From the NCBI GenBank assembly GCA_016208305.1, contig JACQYI010000061.1:84070-148069 (forward strand): DNA of 64,000 bases, in the 5' to 3' direction. How positions within the stretch are numbered: the first letter of the stretch is position 1; every line of letters begins with the position of its first letter. Shown in pieces: positions 16,927 to 26,801 of this stretch. The DNA comes from Oscillatoriophycideae cyanobacterium NC_groundwater_1537_Pr4_S-0.65um_50_18. Its GTDB lineage: Bacteria > Cyanobacteriota > Cyanobacteriia > Elainellales > Elainellaceae. The translations under genes and the position numbers were made by a program. The notes below the pieces were generated by a model, which searched no databases, was not told where the DNA came from, and saw only the letters and a program-made list of their open reading frames with translations.

Positions 16927-18618
16927 AGTGGGCTAAAAGTCGATCTAGAACGCTTATCTCAGTTAAGTGCTTCTCGAATCACGACTGAACGTTTCAGTCG
17001 TAAGAGCGCTGAGGATATTAGCGTGAGAGCGAACCAGATTGCACTGCGTAATGGATCGCAAATTACGGCAGATACTGCGGCTGAGGGACAAGGCGGCAAC
17101 TTGCAAATTACCGCTTCAACGATTGACTTGGTGAGCGGCCTCGGCCCACTTTCCTTTAGCAGCCTGTCTGCCCGTGGCAACAGCGCCGATGCCACAGGTT
17201 AAGCAGGGACTCTTTCTATCTCTACAGATAGGCTGAGCCTGTCGCGAGGCGCGCAGATTAATGCCGATCACCTTGGCTCAGGAACAGTGGGTCGAATCAG
17301 CATTCGAGCCTCAGACATTGAACTGGCGGGCGTTTTGCTGGGCGCTAATGGTAAACCGTTTCTGGGCGGCATTGCGGGGGGTGTAGAAGTGCCTTTGGCA
17401 CCCAGTGCGGTATCAGCTTTTGCCTTTCCCAACTCTAGGGGCGGCGGTGCTATTACGATTCAGACACAGCGATTAATATTACGGGATGGGGCTGTTATTC
17501 AGATCACGACGACGGGCAGCGGCGATGCGGGCAATTTGCGAATTCGTGCAGATGAGTCGATCGAGTTGTCGGGTTTTACTCCCACAGGCAGTCAGGCTCC
17601 TACGGGCTTGCTGGCTTTTTCGGGCGGCATTCCTGGCACCCTTTACGACGATATCGGCATCCGCACGGCCACCGGGCGCGGAGGCAATCTGACGCTGCTC
17701 ACTCCAAGCCTGACGGTTCGCGATCGCGCTGTTGTGGCCGTAGGCAGCCTCAATCCTAATCTCAACGCCAGAGGCTCAGGTAACTTAGACATTCAGGCCG
17801 GAACTCTGCGGCTGGAAGATCAGGGAAACCTACTGGCGGCCACGGCTTCTGGCAACGGAGGCAATATTGCGCTGCGATCGCTCGATTTGCTGCTGTTGCG
17901 CCGTAATAGCAGTATCTCTACGACTGCCGGAACGGCGGGTAAAGGCGGCGATGGCGGCAGGATTGCGATTGATGCCGAATTCATTGCGGCTTTGCCCTCA
18001 GAAGATAGCAACATTGAGGCGAATGCTTTTGAGGGTGCAGGAGGACAGATTGATATCAAGACTTCTAGCCTGATTGGGATTGAAAGACGCGATCGCCCGA
18101 CGGCCTTAAGCGATATCACCGCTTTCTCTCGCTTCGGACTCAGCGGCAATATCACCATTAGCACCCTGACCGATGACCCCGGTCGGGGATTGGTTGCTCT
18201 CCCTACGGGCATTGTTGATGCTTCGCAACAGGTGGCGCAAGCTTGCTCGTCGGGGGGTTCTTTGAGTCGCGGTACCCAGGCGGTCGGTGAGTTTGTTGTC
18301 ACGGGTCGGGGAGGACTGCCCCCTGGCCCAGAGGATTTGCAGAGCGGGACTGAACTCGATAATTGGGCTGCGATCGAGCCTTCAGGGCGTTCTGAAGCGG
18401 CTCCTGGGGCTTCACAACCTCCCGCTTCTCTGGGATTAGCCGTCCCACCTTCTCAGGTTTCTATTGTGGAAGCTCAGGGTTGGCTGAGGGAAGAAACGGG
18501 TGAGGTAAAACTGGTGGCACAAGCGCCGATTGTGACTCCGTATGCGGCTGTCTTTCATGCTGCACAGTGCAGTTCAAATGCTATGCCTGTGAGCGATGGC
18601 TCGACGCAATCAGGTTAG
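16927..18618 (+). pseudogene. 5'-truncated filamentous hemagglutinin (TpsA) with internal stop
   Basis: Cyanobacterial two-partner-secretion exoprotein remnant. Beta-helix repeats are plain (GNLQITASTIDLVSG; GAQINADHLGSG; GNLRIRADESIELSG; GGNIALRSLDLLLLRR), and the end has the characteristic QACSSGGSLSRG, GEFVVTGRGGLPP and IVEAQGW. The signal peptide and N-terminal TPS domain are missing. A TAA at 17200 interrupts the frame, and the same frame continues with perfect family sequence after it, so the stop is a mutation. From GTG 17287 a 443-codon open frame remains but would lack a secretion signal. The left edge coincides with the ABC fragment's truncation point. Confidence 0.85.
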
Positions 18619-18681
18619 AACATATTCGCTGGATTGAAGCACATAGTGTCATGCCGGAGAGATGCGGTGAAGATAACCCTA

Positions 18682-18728
18682 AAAAGCTGATTTTCAAAAA
18701 CGCCCTGCGCTTCTGAAAACCAGCTTTT
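18682..18728 (+). terminator. Hairpin terminator after the hemagglutinin pseudogene
   Basis: AAAAGCTGATTTTCA and TGAAAACCAGCTTTT pair with a single A-C mismatch around a 17-base loop; the right arm ends in TTTT. It lies about 65 bases after the stop codon. Confidence 0.6.
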
Positions 18729-18790
18729 GGAGGATGAATGAAGCTGATGAATAAAGACTTTGCGATCGACTGAAAATAGCTGAAAACCCG

Positions 18791-19105
18791 TTAAGACCTG
18801 GTTTTACGATAATTCAATCTCCAAATGCGCTCTAGGGTTTCAATTCTTTGGCGCATGAGGGTCGCTCGGCGCTTTTTGTGAAAGATTATGCCTAAGCCTA
18901 CGCATATGGGCAGGCTGACTATCAACGCACTCAAATAGATGTCAGGAGGCAAACTGCTATTGGGTGGGGCGATCGGCTGGGTTGTAGCAGACTCAGCGGT
19001 AGCAGGCTGAGTAACGGCAGGTTGGGTAGTGGCAGACTGAGTAACGGCAGACTGAGGACTAAAAGCCCGTGAAGCTGTAAATTGCGCTGACGGATTAGTT
19101 TGCAT
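18791..19105 (-). CDS. Small single-pass membrane protein with Thr/Gln-rich repeat
   Basis: A 104-residue protein from ATG 19105 (GTG just before it is alternative; GGGGAA lies upstream). Residues 20-45 are imperfect repeats of VTQSATTQPA, encoded by repeated DNA words. A hydrophobic helix (YLSALIVSLPICVGLGIIF) near residue 60 is followed by a very basic tail (KKRRATLMRQR), giving an N-out/C-in single-pass topology. I do not recognise the family; it may be a fast-evolving or spurious gene. Confidence 0.45.
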   Translation of the reverse strand: MQTNPSAQFTASRAFSPQSAVTQSATTQPAVTQPATAESATTQPIAPPNSSLPPDIYLSALIVSLPICVGLGIIFHKKRRATLMRQRIETLERIWRLNYRKTRS

Positions 19106-19546
19106 CACTTATTTCCCCAGCGCTAATGGGTTTGCTAGGGGGCTGATGTGACAGCGCCCGTTCAATTGACAATGCCCGTCAGTTGCGAGCCAGTCAGTTG
19201 CGATCGCCTTGTCCATCAGTTGATCGAGAGAGTCTATCAAGTAACCGATCTTGACTAATTTAGATACCATTTGACACCAACTTAGAGTATAGAATTAGCA
19301 ACCTAATGGATGAATGAAGACTGCATGAGTGTAGATATTGTTTTTGTAAACAATTGACATGAATTTAGGCGCTACAAATTACATTACCTATCTCTTACAC
19401 CTTCATCAGGAAGGAAGCGTCTTACCGTTATGAAGATGTGATTTTTATTGCATGAAATAGTGAGGGCGATCGCTGTAATTTGTGATGGCTATCACCGTCG
19501 ATCCCTCTAACTCTGTCATTCGGTAGGATGTTGATAAGCTGTTCCG
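19106..19546. other. Divergent intergenic region
   Basis: Contains the probable promoters of the small membrane protein and of pepP. No coding frame seen. An operator-like palindrome and a consensus -35 hexamer occur at 19337-19359. Confidence 0.4.
19337..19385 (+). promoter_or_regulatory. Candidate promoter with overlapping palindrome
   Basis: ATTGTTT-TTGT-AAACAAT is a perfect 7-bp inverted repeat with a 4-base spacer. It abuts a perfect TTGACA (19354-19359). The best -10 nearby (TACATT at 19380) is spaced 20 bases away and weak. The arrangement suggests a repressor site over a -35 element, about 160 bases upstream of pepP. Confidence 0.3.
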
Positions 19547-20953
19547 ATGTCTTTATTTATGCTGACTTCTACCCGTTTCTCTTCTGAGCCACGTTCCTCT
19601 GATCTTTTGGCAGCGACCCTGCGCCACCGCAGAGAGAGGTTAGCAGCGCAAATAGATGTTCCTGTGTTGCTATGGTCGGGTCGCAGCAGTGCTCGTAATT
19701 TCCCGGCAAATGTCTATGCCTATCGCGCCAATAGCCATTTTCTCTACTTCGCAGGTTTGCCACTTTACAATGCTGCCATTCGATTGGCGTCAGGGCGACT
19801 GGAGCTATTCATGGACGATGCGACCCCAGCCTATATTCTTTGGCATGGCGACTCGCCCCAGCGGGATCAGATTGCTCAAACAATCGGTGCTGATGCCGCC
19901 TATCCGCTGTCGCATCTGGAGTCTCTTGACGCAGAGTTTGCCACGATTCCTGTGCAGGATGCAGCCACCCGCCAATGGCAGTCGCAAGTGCGTCAGCGAT
20001 CGCTTCCCTCGACCTTGCAAGACTGGGATCTCGCGTTAGCCAAGGCGATCGTTGAGCTGCGGCTCAGCCATGACGAAGCAGCCATTGCTGAAATTCGTAA
20101 GGCTGTAGCGACTACGGTAGAAGCCCATCGGGCGGGCATGGCGGCTACGCCGAAAGCCCAATGGGAGGCGCAAATTCGGGCGGCAATGGAGCAGGTGATC
20201 ATGGCCGATCAAATGACTTGCGCCTATAGCAGCATTGTTACGGTGCAGGGAGAGGTGCTGCATAGCGATCGCTACAGCAATGCGATCGAGCCACAGGATT
20301 TGCTGCTGGCGGATGTGGGAGCCGAAGCGGAATCGGGCTGGGCGGCTGATGTGACGCGCACTTGGGCGGTATCCGGTAAGTTTTCACCAACGCAGCGCGA
20401 TATATATGATTTGGTGCTGTCTGCCCATGACCAATGCATCGAAAAAGCCCGTCCCGGCGTAGAGTATCGCGATCTGCATTTGCTGGCAGCACAGGTGATT
20501 GCCGCAGGGCTAACAGACCTGGGAATTCTGCGAGGCCATGCAGAAGACTTGGTGGAGCAAGATGCCCATGCTTTGTTTTTTCCCCACGGGATAGGACATT
20601 TGCTCGGTCTGGATGTGCATGACATGGAAGACCTGGGAGATTTGGCAGGCTATGCGGCAGGCAGAAGCCGGAGCGATCGCTTTGGTCTAGGCTATCTGCG
20701 GCTCGATAGACCGTTGCAGGCCGGAATGGCGGTGACGATCGAGCCAGGGTTTTATCAGGTTCCGGCTTTGCTCAACGATCCCCAGCGACGCGCAAGATAT
20801 CAGGATCTTGTTAACTGGGAGCGGCTGGCGCAGTTCTCGGATGTGCGCGGCATTCGGATTGAGGATGATCTGCTGATTACGGCAACGGGTAATGAGGTGC
20901 TGACGGCAGCTCTGCCCACACAAGCAGAGGCGATCGAGCAGATGGTGGCGTGA
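19547..20953 (+). CDS. pepP: Xaa-Pro aminopeptidase (aminopeptidase P)
   Basis: A di-metal M24B peptidase removing N-terminal residues before proline. It has an N-terminal aminopeptidase-P domain (about 10-140) and a pita-bread catalytic domain. All five metal ligands are present: Asp256, Asp268, His347 (FFPHGIGHLLGLDVHD), Glu399 (TIEPGFY) and Glu439 (RIEDDLL). No signal peptide, so cytoplasmic. Length 468 matches the family. The first ATG at 19547 lacks a good ribosome site; ATG 19559 is an alternative. Confidence 0.92.
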   Translation: MSLFMLTSTRFSSEPRSSDLLAATLRHRRERLAAQIDVPVLLWSGRSSARNFPANVYAYRANSHFLYFAGLPLYNAAIRLASGRLELFMDDATPAYILWHGDSPQRDQIAQTIGADAAYPLSHLESLDAEFATIPVQDAATRQWQSQVRQRSLPSTLQDWDLALAKAIVELRLSHDEAAIAEIRKAVATTVEAHRAGMAATPKAQWEAQIRAAMEQVIMADQMTCAYSSIVTVQGEVLHSDRYSNAIEPQDLLLADVGAEAESGWAADVTRTWAVSGKFSPTQRDIYDLVLSAHDQCIEKARPGVEYRDLHLLAAQVIAAGLTDLGILRGHAEDLVEQDAHALFFPHGIGHLLGLDVHDMEDLGDLAGYAAGRSRSDRFGLGYLRLDRPLQAGMAVTIEPGFYQVPALLNDPQRRARYQDLVNWERLAQFSDVRGIRIEDDLLITATGNEVLTAALPTQAEAIEQMVA

Positions 20954-21050
20954 ATTTGAGCCGCACCCGCCCGTTAAGGTGCTCAGAGTACTGAAGACCC
21001 TCTATGCTTGAAGATGAAGTCTTGCTGTTGGGCGATACCTGAGAAAAGTC

Positions 21051-22220
21051 ATGCAAATTTATTTAGACTATAGTGCCACGACCCCAACCCGACCTGAGGC
21101 GATCGCCCAGATGCAGCAGGCTCTCACTCAATTTTGGGGTAATCCTTCTAGCCTGCACCAGTGGGGAGGGCAAGCGGCCACCTTGCTAGAGCAAGCCCGA
21201 ATGCAGGTTGCTGATTTGATAAATGCTCAAGCGGAAGCGATCGTCTTTACCTCAGGGGGGACGGAGGCTGACAATTTGGCAATTATGGGCGTGGCGCGGC
21301 AGTATGCTACCCCACAGCATATGATTATCTCCAGTATTGAGCATTCAGCGATCGCTGAGCCAGTGCGTCTGTTGGAGCGCTGGGGCTGGCAGGTGACTTG
21401 TCTTCCGGTCAATACTCAAGGCAGAATTAATCCGCTTGATCTCAAGGCGGCGCTGCAATCGAATACGGTGCTGGTGTCTATTATTTATGGGCAAAGCGAG
21501 GTGGGAACGCTACAGCCGATTGATAGCTTGGGGCAGATAACGCGCGATCATGGTGCCCTGTTTCACACCGATGCTGTGCAGGTGGCCGGCCGTTTGCCGA
21601 TTGATGTGGAGCATCTGCCTGTCGATCTGCTGTCGCTCTCTAGCCATAAGCTTTATGGGCCACAAGGTACGGGAGCGCTGTACGTTCGGCCAGGGGTAGA
21701 GCTAGAGCCGCTGTTGAGGGGAGGGGGGCAGGAGTTTAAGCTGCGTTCTGGAACTCAGGCTGTTCCAATTATTGCGGGTTTTGGCATCGCTGCTGAGCTG
21801 GCGGCTCAGGAGATGGCCACCGAAACGCCACGCCTAATTCAGCTTCGCGATCGCCTCTTTGACCAGTTGGCGGATGTGTCAGCGCTAGAGCCGACGGGCG
21901 ATCGGCTGCATCGGCTGCCGCATCACGTCAGTTTTTACTTGCGCGATGCAGATGGAGAATGTGTCAGCGGCAAAACGCTGGTGCGGCAAATGAATCTGGC
22001 TGGCATTGGTATCAGCGCTGGCTCGGCTTGCCATAGTGGCAAACTGGTTCCCAGTCCGATTCTGAAGGCGATGGGCTATAGCGATCGGGCGGCAAAATCG
22101 GGAATTCGGCTGAGCTTAGGCCGACAAACGACCGAAGCAGATGTTGACTGGACGGCAATGGTGCTGAAGCAGGTGTTAGAGCGGCTGGCAAAGGAGCGAT
22201 CGCTGACTTGCTGCTCGTAG
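21051..22220 (+). CDS. Cysteine desulfurase, NifS/IscS family
   Basis: A PLP enzyme that takes sulfur from cysteine for Fe-S clusters and thio-modifications. YLDYSATTPTRPEA at the N-terminus, the PLP-binding Lys200 in SSHKLYGPQG, and the persulfide-carrying Cys327 in SAGSACHSG are intact. The GSACHSG loop with long Cys-loop features is of the group I (IscS/NifS) kind. GAGAA precedes the start. No iscU or nif genes are near, so I do not assign a specific symbol. Confidence 0.9.
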   Translation: MQIYLDYSATTPTRPEAIAQMQQALTQFWGNPSSLHQWGGQAATLLEQARMQVADLINAQAEAIVFTSGGTEADNLAIMGVARQYATPQHMIISSIEHSAIAEPVRLLERWGWQVTCLPVNTQGRINPLDLKAALQSNTVLVSIIYGQSEVGTLQPIDSLGQITRDHGALFHTDAVQVAGRLPIDVEHLPVDLLSLSSHKLYGPQGTGALYVRPGVELEPLLRGGGQEFKLRSGTQAVPIIAGFGIAAELAAQEMATETPRLIQLRDRLFDQLADVSALEPTGDRLHRLPHHVSFYLRDADGECVSGKTLVRQMNLAGIGISAGSACHSGKLVPSPILKAMGYSDRAAKSGIRLSLGRQTTEADVDWTAMVLKQVLERLAKERSLTCCS

Positions 22221-22239
22221 CCGCTGCTCAAGCCTTCAT

Positions 22240-22319
22240 TAGACCTTTTGCAGATCAGAGTTTTAGATTAGGGATGAGGGGACTGTGCCCTCTCATCCCT
22301 AATTTGCAAGAGATTTATT
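22240..22319. repeat. Dispersed hairpin repeat, copy 2
   Basis: Begins TAGACCTTTTGCAGA and ends ATTTGCAAGAGATTTA. Its core TTAGGGATGAG / CTCATCCCTAA forms an 11-bp perfect stem. Order of motifs matches copy 1 at 841-917. It lies between the desulfurase and ureC, where it could also act as a terminator. Confidence 0.55.
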
Positions 22320-22421
22320 TAGGGCTGCTATGTGTCTATTTGATAACTTTTGAGTCTGGCACTCCCCCAAAAATCGCCATATCATATCCATGTTCCCTAA
22401 TTTGCATGGAGAGAAAAGTCT

Positions 22422-24131
22422 ATGGGTTATCGCATGGATCGCCGCGCCTATGCTGACACCTTTGGCATTACCGTGGGCGATCGCCTCCGCCTTGCTGACA
22501 CCAATCTAATCATTGAAGTTGAGCAGGATCATACCACCTACGGCGATGAGGTGAAATTTGGGGGAGGGAAGGTGATCCGCGATGGCATGGGACAATCGCC
22601 CATTACCAACGCTGAGGGCGCAGTCGATGCTGTGATTACCAATGCGCTAATCTTGGACTGGTGGGGAATTGTCAAGGCGGATGTGGGAATTAAAGACGGC
22701 AAGATTTTTGCCATTGGCAAGGCGGGCAATCCCTACATTCAAGACAACGTTAATATCGTGATTGGGCCGGGGACTGAGGCGATCGCAGGCGAAGGTCTGA
22801 TCCTGACGGCAGGCGGGATTGATACCCATATTCACTTTATCTGCCCACAGCAAATCGAAGTGGCGATCGCTTCGGGGGTGACGACCATGATTGGGGGTGG
22901 CACAGGGCCTGCGGCCGGAACGAGCGCAACGACCTGTACGCCGGGGCCTTGGTATCTGGCACAGATGCTTAAGGCTGCCGATTGCTTCCCGATGAATCTC
23001 GGCTTTTTGGGCAAGGGCAATGCGGCGCTACCGGGCGGTCTGGTCGAACAAATAGAGGCTGGCGCGATGGGTTTGAAGCTGCATGAAGACTGGGGAACGA
23101 CTCCGGCAGCTATTGACACTTGCCTTACGGTTGCGGATGAGTATGATGTGCAGGTGGCCATCCACTCGGATACCCTCAACGAGGCTGGATTTGTTGAAAA
23201 TACGATCGCAGCTTTTAAAAATCGCGTCATTCACACCTATCACACTGAGGGAGCAGGCGGCGGACATGCGCCGGACATCATCAAAGTCTGTGGTGAAGCC
23301 AATGTTCTGCCTTCCTCTACCAATCCGACGCGTCCCTACACGGTCAACACCCTAGAGGAACACCTGGATATGCTGATGGTCTGTCATCATCTCGACAGCG
23401 CCATTCCAGAAGATGTGGCTTTTGCTGAGTCGCGCATCAGACGAGAAACGATCGCCGCAGAAGATATCCTGCATGATCTAGGGGCTTTTAGCATGATTTC
23501 TTCTGACTCTCAGGCGATGGGGCGTGTGGGTGAGGTGATCATTCGCACCTGGCAAACTGGGCACAAAATGAAGGAGCAGCGGGGCGCTTTGCCACAGGAT
23601 AGCGATCGCAATGACAATACTCGCGCTAAACGCTACATTGCCAAGTACACGATTAATCCGGCTATTACCCACGGCATTGCCAATCATGTTGGCTCGATCG
23701 AGGTGGGTAAGTTAGCCGATCTCTGTCTCTGGCGACCTGCCACGTTTGGCGTGAAACCTGAGATGGTTTTGAAGGGCGGAATGATTGCCTGGGCACAAAT
23801 GGGCGATGTCAATGCCAGTATTCCGACGCCGCAGCCTGTCCATATGCGACCTATGTTTGCTAGCTATGGCGGCGCGATGCAGGCAACTTCTCTAACGTTT
23901 GTCTCTCAGGCTGCGATCGATCAGGGCATCACCGATCGCTTGAAGTTGAGTAAGCCAGTGGTGGCTTCTGTTAATAATCGCCAGATCAGCAAGCGGGATA
24001 TGAAGCTAAACGATGCTATGCCGCATATTGAGGTTGATTCGGAAACCTACGAAGTTCGTGCCGATGGCCTGTTGCTGACCTGTGAACCTGCGACGCTGTT
24101 GCCGATGGCGCAGCGCTATTTCTTATTTTGA
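22422..24131 (+). CDS. ureC: Urease subunit alpha
   Basis: The nickel-bearing catalytic subunit of urease (urea to ammonia and carbamate). The start has GGAGAG upstream. The amidohydrolase ligands are present: DTHIHF near residue 137, the carbamylated Lys219 in GLKLHEDWG, the [11 protein letters not shown] flap region and the MVCHHL catalytic His. Length 569 is exactly normal. ureA, ureB and the nickel chaperones ureD-G are not adjacent; scattered urease genes are known in some cyanobacteria such as Synechocystis. Confidence 0.97.
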   Translation: MGYRMDRRAYADTFGITVGDRLRLADTNLIIEVEQDHTTYGDEVKFGGGKVIRDGMGQSPITNAEGAVDAVITNALILDWWGIVKADVGIKDGKIFAIGKAGNPYIQDNVNIVIGPGTEAIAGEGLILTAGGIDTHIHFICPQQIEVAIASGVTTMIGGGTGPAAGTSATTCTPGPWYLAQMLKAADCFPMNLGFLGKGNAALPGGLVEQIEAGAMGLKLHEDWGTTPAAIDTCLTVADEYDVQVAIHSDTLNEAGFVENTIAAFKNRVIHTYHTEGAGGGHAPDIIKVCGEANVLPSSTNPTRPYTVNTLEEHLDMLMVCHHLDSAIPEDVAFAESRIRRETIAAEDILHDLGAFSMISSDSQAMGRVGEVIIRTWQTGHKMKEQRGALPQDSDRNDNTRAKRYIAKYTINPAITHGIANHVGSIEVGKLADLCLWRPATFGVKPEMVLKGGMIAWAQMGDVNASIPTPQPVHMRPMFASYGGAMQATSLTFVSQAAIDQGITDRLKLSKPVVASVNNRQISKRDMKLNDAMPHIEVDSETYEVRADGLLLTCEPATLLPMAQRYFLF

Positions 24132-24179
24132 GCAGGTTGCATCCTGTTTGAATAAAGAATTCGTGCAAGATATTCCATA

Positions 24180-24225
24180 AAGCGGATGTTTTTGAGAGCC
24201 ATGCTGTTCCCAAAAGCATCCGCTT
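24180..24225 (+). terminator. Hairpin terminator after ureC
   Basis: AAGCGGATGTTTTTG pairs with CAAAAGCATCCGCTT across a 16-base loop, with one G-U pair. It is about 50 bases past the ureC stop. Confidence 0.6.
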
Positions 24226-24373
24226 CAGGGGGATTTTAAAGCGATCGCGTCATTCTAGGCGAAGGTCAACCTTATGAGCGATGCAATTCACTTGAGTTTT
24301 TTTTAGGTTAAGGGAAAGAACGTAATTTGAATTGCACTTGCAATTCAGTTCTGCAACCTATAAGGATGGTTTT

Positions 24374-24754
24374 ATGACTCAGAATTCATCGCAACAGCAA
24401 GACCAAAGAGTGACAAAGCAGCCTATGACTCCAGAGGAAGTTGATCCGCAACAAAAGGCTGCCCAGAAGCAGGAACTGGAAAACTCAAAGGCTCCACTGA
24501 CGGTTAACCCTGGCGATCGCATTGATGAATCTAAATCGTTAGAGGAGAAGGCGAAACAGGTTGCTGTGGATGCGCCTGATATCACAGGTGATCATATTGT
24601 TGTACCAACCTATTTCGTCGTGAACAACCCGGATGGTACCCAAGAAGCGCTGCATCATGTCAAAGATGCTGACGCAATTTCGGACATTGCGCGTCAGATT
24701 CATCTGGATGAAGCTAACAAGCATGAAGCCGATAAGCACGAATCTAATAAGTAA
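24374..24754 (+). CDS. Small hydrophilic hypothetical protein
   Basis: A 126-residue protein starting at ATG 24374 with TAAGGA upstream. The N-terminal 60 residues are Gln/Lys/Glu-rich and probably disordered; the middle (HIVVPTYFVVNNPDGTQEAL) may form a small folded part; the C-terminus has three NKHE/DKHE-type repeats. No membrane segment or recognised domain. Composition recalls stress-related hydrophilic proteins, but that is only a resemblance. Confidence 0.6.
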   Translation: MTQNSSQQQDQRVTKQPMTPEEVDPQQKAAQKQELENSKAPLTVNPGDRIDESKSLEEKAKQVAVDAPDITGDHIVVPTYFVVNNPDGTQEALHHVKDADAISDIARQIHLDEANKHEADKHESNK

Positions 24755-24801
24755 AGCTACGCAGTAAAGCTAATCAGCGAGGCAGCTTGCCAAGCAGGAC
24801 T

Positions 24802-25866
24802 CTAGTGGGTGACTAACTCACGAACGGTTTCGCTACTGGGACGAGCCACCAGCCCAGGGTAGGGTTCTGGGGCAAACAATTGGTCTGGATAGCTCAGCAA
24901 AGCGCGATCGCAGACCTCAAGCAGTTCTGATTCAGTGCGAGCTAGCCGCATGCTACGCAAGAAAAGACCTTCGGCATCTACGCTTTGGGCGATGTAGTTG
25001 AGGTACATTTTCAGGTAGCTGACGCGTGCCCGTTCGGGTACCGTCAATGCGGTTGTGGTTTGTCGTAACCGTTCAATGTAGCCCCGAACTTCCCCTAGAG
25101 TTACGGGATCTACAGATTGACCGCTGAGCTGTTGGCGAATTTGCTTAAAGATCCAGGGATTGCGAATGGCGGCACGTCCGACCATTACACCTGCGGCTTG
25201 GGTCTGATCAAGGGTAGCAACGGCAGCAGCGGCAGAGGTAATGTTGCCGTTGGCCAACACCGGACATTTTACCCGTTGCACAGCGTGGGCAATCCGGTCG
25301 TAATGCACAGCACCGTGATACATTTCTTTCACGGTTCGGCCATGCAGACTCAGTAAGTCAATGTCGTGCCGATTGATGAGATCCAGAATGCGATCGAAGT
25401 TCTCGGTATCTTCAAATCCAATCCGCATTTTGACGCTCAAGCGTCCGTTTACGGCCTGTCGCAATTCGCCTAAAATGCGGTTAATTTTTTCGGGATCTCG
25501 TAGCAGCCCCCCGCCGACGTTCTTCCGGTAAATTCTGGGAGCCGGACAGCCCATATTCAGGTCAATGCCTGCGATAGGATATTGGCTTAATTTGTTGGCA
25601 ATGCGAACGAGATCGGGGATGCTTTCGCCTATCATCTGGGCAAAAATGGGGCGATCGGTAGTGTTTTCGGTGATCGATCGCAGAATTTTTTTGTCTAGGC
25701 TAGACGTGTCATGCACCCGAAAATATTCTGTAAAGAAGTAATCGGGACAGCCATAGCCAGCCACGACTTGCATGAAGAACAGATCTGTTACATCTTGCAT
25801 GGGCGCTAGAGCCGTGAGAGCAAGCCCTGGACAGAGCGGAGGAGGAAGGCGATCGAGGGGAGACAT
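24802..25866 (-). CDS. tRNA-dihydrouridine synthase (Dus family)
   Basis: An FMN enzyme that reduces uridines in the tRNA D-loop. The TIM-barrel N-terminus starts LTALAPMQDVTD; the catalytic-Cys motif is DLNMGCPAPRIYRK, and GGGLLRD, VKMRIGFED and LHGRTVKEMYHG follow in family order. The C-terminal helical domain recognises tRNA. Which of the Dus subfamilies cannot be settled by eye. Length 354 is normal. It is convergent with the small gene at 24374. Confidence 0.9.
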   Translation of the reverse strand: MSPLDRLPPPLCPGLALTALAPMQDVTDLFFMQVVAGYGCPDYFFTEYFRVHDTSSLDKKILRSITENTTDRPIFAQMIGESIPDLVRIANKLSQYPIAGIDLNMGCPAPRIYRKNVGGGLLRDPEKINRILGELRQAVNGRLSVKMRIGFEDTENFDRILDLINRHDIDLLSLHGRTVKEMYHGAVHYDRIAHAVQRVKCPVLANGNITSAAAAVATLDQTQAAGVMVGRAAIRNPWIFKQIRQQLSGQSVDPVTLGEVRGYIERLRQTTTALTVPERARVSYLKMYLNYIAQSVDAEGLFLRSMRLARTESELLEVCDRALLSYPDQLFAPEPYPGLVARPSSETVRELVTH

Positions 25867-25958
25867 GGAAGAGCGATCGTGATGTACTTAGCGGGTTGAA
25901 TTCATGAGTTATGGATCATGCGTTATGGATTTGGTGACTTTAACAGAGTTGCCCAACG

Positions 25959-26801
25959 CTACTGCTGTTCGCGTCCTTTTAGCAAACTGATGACGGTGAG
26001 CGCCAAAGTGCTGGGTTTGACGGGCTTAGTGAGCTGAAGCTGAAAGCCTGCGTTGAGAGCGCGGGTGCGATCTTCGTTTCTGGCATAGGCCGTTAGCGCC
26101 ACGGCGGGCACTTCTCCGCCAGGGTAGGGCGATCGCCGCCGCACTTCCTGCATAAAGTCATAGCCGTCCGTCTGCGGCATCCGGATATCACTCACAATAA
26201 TATCAGGGTTGAAGCGCTCGAATGCCTCTAGGGCTGCTTGAGCGGAATTTACAGCAACAACCTGGGCACCATAGGCTTGAAGCGTCATGCGCTGCATTTC
26301 GCAGCCATCGCGATCGTCATCAACCATCAAGACTTTAATGCCTCTGAGCAAAGTCCAGGGATCGATCGCAGGTTGTTCTATGGCGATCGTTTTCTGAATG
26401 CGGCTCACCTGTCGCGATTGTATGGCACTCTTCAGCGACATGATAAAAGGCTCCCATTCAATAGGCTTTTGCAGCAGATCATAAGCGCCGCCCCGCAGCG
26501 CCTGTACAGCAACTTGATAATCGTCATGGCTGCTGACCAGCAAAATTGGAATTTCGGGCTGCCAGACGCGCATCATGTCTAGGAGTTCTAGGCCATCCAT
26601 CATAGGCATGCGGATATCGCTGATGATCACATCAAAATCGGCAGCTTCAACCTGGCGGAATGCCTCTGTTGCCGATCGGCAAGTTGCGATTTCTACAGAC
26701 TCTTCTGCGGACTCTAGGTGGCGCTGTATGCCTTCAGATAGAGCAAAAAGAAAAGTTGTATCATCGTCAACCAGCAAAATACGAATAGGTGTCGCAACCA
26801 T
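25959..26801 (-). CDS. Double receiver-domain response regulator
   Basis: A 280-residue cytoplasmic protein made of two REC domains (about 6-122 and 160-277) with no DNA-binding or enzymatic output. Phospho-acceptor Asp are in VIISDIRMPMMDG and IIVSDIRMPQTDG; the conserved acidic pair (LLVDDD, MVDDD) and Lys (LQKP, LTKP) are intact in both. It probably acts as a phosphate relay or sink for the hybrid kinases encoded just upstream. The region between it and the next kinase is about 470 bp, so it may have its own promoter. Confidence 0.88.
   Translation of the reverse strand: MVATPIRILLVDDDTTFLFALSEGIQRHLESAEESVEIATCRSATEAFRQVEAADFDVIISDIRMPMMDGLELLDMMRVWQPEIPILLVSSHDDYQVAVQALRGGAYDLLQKPIEWEPFIMSLKSAIQSRQVSRIQKTIAIEQPAIDPWTLLRGIKVLMVDDDRDGCEMQRMTLQAYGAQVVAVNSAQAALEAFERFNPDIIVSDIRMPQTDGYDFMQEVRRRSPYPGGEVPAVALTAYARNEDRTRALNAGFQLQLTKPVKPSTLALTVISLLKGREQQ

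Noticed and set aside
17287..18618. Intact 443-residue protein gene
   Set aside because: The same frame continues upstream across a stop with family-consistent sequence and there is no signal peptide, so it is the tail of a pseudogene.
22208..22456. 82-codon frame between the desulfurase and ureC
   Set aside because: It runs through the hairpin repeat and into ureC in another frame; not coding.
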